Of a stretch of 14,630 nt of DNA, positions 13,159-14,630 are shown piece after piece (within the stretch, counting starts at the first letter, position 1; every line of letters starts with the position of its first letter). The notes below the pieces were generated by a model. The model made no database searches and had not been told where the DNA came from. It was given only the letters and a program-made list of their open reading frames with translations. The DNA comes from Allofournierella_A excrementavium. GTDB lineage: Bacteria > Bacillota > Clostridia > Oscillospirales > Ruminococcaceae. The stretch covers positions 1-14,630 of the forward strand of contig DWVE01000063.1 in NCBI GenBank assembly GCA_019120375.1, read 5' to 3'. The translations under genes were made by a program, and so were the position numbers.

Positions 13159-14343
13159 TTACATCGCGGTGTAAGCGCCGTTCTCGATCTTCATGGCGCG
13201 GGGAGCCTTGTTCACCTCGCCGGTGGCCTCCCACTGCATGCCTTCGCCGGTCAGGCCGTCCACGGTGATCTCGGTCATGGCAGCCTTCAGAGCGTCGCAC
13301 AGGGTGGAAGCGTCCATGTCGGGGGTGGCGCCGGACTGCTCGATGGCAGCCAGGATGGTGTAGATGCCGTCGTAGGCGTCAGCGGCGAACTGGTTGGGGA
13401 TCTCGCCGTATTTCTCCTGATACTTGGAAACGAACGCCTGGGTGGCCTCGTCGTCCGCGTCCGCCACGAAGGGGGTCAGCAGCATAACGCCCTCGAACAG
13501 GGACAGGTCAGCGCCTTCGATGGTCAGCAGGCCGTCCAGACCGTCGCAGCCGAAGATCAGCGCGTCGAAGCCCTGCTTATCCATCTCCTGGATGATCAGG
13601 TTGGCCTCGGCGTAGTAGATGGGCAGGAACACCAGCTCGGCGCCGGCATCCTTGGCCTTCTGGACCTGCACGGAGAAGTCGGTCTTGCTGTCGGCAGTGA
13701 ATGCCTCGTTGGTCACGATCTCCAGGCCCTTGTTGGCGGCCTCTTCCACGAACTTGTCGCGGATGCCGGTGGAGTAGGCGTCGGAGCTGTCGTAGATGAT
13801 GGCGATCTTGGTGGCCAGACCGTTGTCGGCAATGTAGTCAGCGGAGGCGATGCCCTGGTTGGGGTCGGTGAAGCAGACCTGGAAGGCATTGTCCTCAGCG
13901 ATGACGTCCGGGTTGGAAGCGGACGGGGTCAGCAGGAACAGGTTGTCCGCCGCGGTCTCGGGGGCAACGGTCAGGCAGGGCTGGGTGGTAACGGTGCCCA
14001 GCAGGACCTGCATGCCCCAGTCCTTCAGGTTGTTGTAGGCGTTCATCGCCTTCTCAACGTCGTTCTCGTCGTCCTGGAAGTTCAGCTCGAACTGAACGCC
14101 GCCCAGGGCATTGATCTCGTCCACGGCGATCTGGGCGCCGTTCTTCACGGCGTTGCCGTAGGTGGCGGCGCCGCCGGTGGTGGGGCCGATGCCGCCGATC
14201 TTGAACACGCCGGTAGTGGAGCCCGCGGTGGAAGTGCCCGCAGAAGCGGGATCAGAACCAGCGGTGGACGAAGGAGTGGAGCCGCAGGCGACCAGGCTGA
14301 ACGCCATGGCAGCCGCAAGAGCGGCACTCAAAAACTTTTTCAT
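13159..14343 (-). CDS. livK: Branched-chain amino-acid ABC transporter substrate-binding lipoprotein LivK
   Basis: 394 residues. The lipoprotein signal ends in LVAC with Cys20 as the expected lipidated residue, anchoring the protein to the outer face of the membrane. A Ser/Thr/Gly linker (21-45) is followed by a type I periplasmic-binding fold (Peripla_BP_6; about 46-390): KIGGIGPTTGGAATYGNAVKNG, GVQFELNFQDDENDVEKAM, LLGTVTTQPCLTVAPETA, LLTPSASNPDV and QFAADAYDGIYTILAAIEQSG are typical of the Leu/Ile/Val/amide group. The precise ligand cannot be read from sequence; leucine-type amino acids are likely, with other amino acids or urea as alternatives. The ATG has AGGAGGG nine bases upstream. It is transcribed from its own promoter, ahead of livHMGF. 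Confidence 0.94.
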   Translation of the reverse strand: MKKFLSAALAAAMAFSLVACGSTPSSTAGSDPASAGTSTAGSTTGVFKIGGIGPTTGGAATYGNAVKNGAQIAVDEINALGGVQFELNFQDDENDVEKAMNAYNNLKDWGMQVLLGTVTTQPCLTVAPETAADNLFLLTPSASNPDVIAEDNAFQVCFTDPNQGIASADYIADNGLATKIAIIYDSSDAYSTGIRDKFVEEAANKGLEIVTNEAFTADSKTDFSVQVQKAKDAGAELVFLPIYYAEANLIIQEMDKQGFDALIFGCDGLDGLLTIEGADLSLFEGVMLLTPFVADADDEATQAFVSKYQEKYGEIPNQFAADAYDGIYTILAAIEQSGATPDMDASTLCDALKAAMTEITVDGLTGEGMQWEATGEVNKAPRAMKIENGAYTAM

Positions 14344-14366
14344 AGATGTTCCCTCCTGTTGTGCGA

Positions 14367-14402
14367 CCCGGGAGGCAGGCTCTCCTCCGCCGCCTTTCCG
14401 GG
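14367..14402 (-). other. Compound leader hairpin in livK 5' UTR
   Basis: CCCGG (14367-14371) pairs with CCGGG (14398-14402), and an inner GGAGG (14371-14375) pairs with CCTCC (14384-14388), sharing base 14371. A nine-base bulge lies on one side. It sits between the promoter and the ribosome binding site on the livK message. There is no T-run and no match to a riboswitch class I know. It may act as a stabilising 5' structure. Confidence 0.35.
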
Positions 14403-14418
14403 CCTTTTGTTTCCTAAA

Positions 14419-14447
14419 ATTATAAACACATTCGCCGCAAGATACAA
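14419..14447 (-). promoter_or_regulatory. Promoter of livK
   Basis: On the minus strand a perfect TATAAT (14419-14424) is preceded at 17 bases by TTGTAT (14442-14447), which matches the -35 consensus at three of six positions. The expected start lies near 14412, giving a leader of about 70 bases. The weak -35 would suit activation or a role for an upstream AT-rich element. Confidence 0.7.
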
Positions 14448-14630
14448 TTCGCTATTTTTACATACTTTTTAACGTTGTAAAGCGTCATAGTGGATACTTT
14501 GCATAAATTCGCAGTGCTTTTTCCCCGATTATTGATCATCACGGCCAAAGCGGGGCTTTCAAAGCACGTTTTTGATTGTATAAGTCCGTCAGGTTTTTGA
14601 AAAAGACGTTTTTCTTGCCAAAGGGCATTG
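14448..14630. other. AT-rich right edge; no supported gene
   Basis: This stretch is clearly more AT-rich than the genes. On the minus strand one frame is open from the window edge to a TGA at 14539-14541 (about 30 codons, with an internal ATG near the edge), and another is open further into the livK promoter. Neither has a ribosome binding site or recognisable motif in view. It may be upstream regulatory DNA of livK or the tail of a gene beyond the edge. Confidence 0.3.

Noticed and set aside
14539..14630. Possible C-terminal end of a minus-strand gene entering from the right edge
   Set aside because: Only about 30 codons are visible, another frame is open even longer over the same bases, no motif is recognisable, and the stretch has no terminator before the livK promoter.

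Overview
The window looks like chromosome of a GC-rich member of the Clostridia, most likely a gut Oscillospirales bacterium. This is inferred from AGGAGG-type ribosome binding sites on nearly every gene, sigma-A-like promoters, Firmicute-type genes (deoB, a pyruvate kinase with the extra C-terminal PEP-utiliser-like domain, a lipoprotein-type LivK), and heavy use of G/C in third codon positions. No species can be named from sequence alone. I count twelve protein genes, one tRNA gene, several intrinsic terminators and a set of promoters. Every gene except pyk is on the minus strand. No gene-free stretch exceeds 300 bases; the longest is the right edge (14344-14630).

Left part (1-6054, read right to left): a promoter at 6026-6054 drives deoB (phosphopentomutase). 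It is followed by a membrane-anchored DUF218/YdcF protein and then a tightly packed trio: a LolD/MacB-type ATPase, a signal-peptide protein with COG1361-like beta modules and a C-terminal membrane helix, and a MacB/FtsX-type permease. The trio ends at a strong terminator at 133-160. The extreme left edge holds a plus-strand terminator of something outside the window and a separate palindromic hairpin (93-115) that resembles an IS200/REP-type element end.

Middle part (6127-9325): pyk runs on the plus strand, divergent from deoB, and meets a GH25 lysozyme-like gene at a shared terminator. Upstream of the lysozyme gene is tRNA-Ser(GGA) with a near-consensus promoter. The tRNA's terminator lies immediately before the lysozyme ribosome binding site. 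A 97-residue helical protein of unknown function follows.

Right part (9427-14447): a complete branched-chain (or related) amino-acid ABC importer, livK-livH-livM-livG-livF. LivK (lipoprotein) binds substrate, LivH and LivM form the membrane channel, and LivG and LivF hydrolyse ATP. livK has its own promoter and a terminator after it; livHMGF has a second promoter, whose spacer is an inverted repeat, and very tight gene junctions.

Most of the window is ordinary core and transport metabolism and I found no clearly new system. The parts most worth a second look are the ATPase/COG1361/permease trio, the tRNA-Ser-terminator-lysozyme arrangement, the small 97-aa gene with a palindrome and a possible sporulation-type promoter, and the dual-promoter liv locus.
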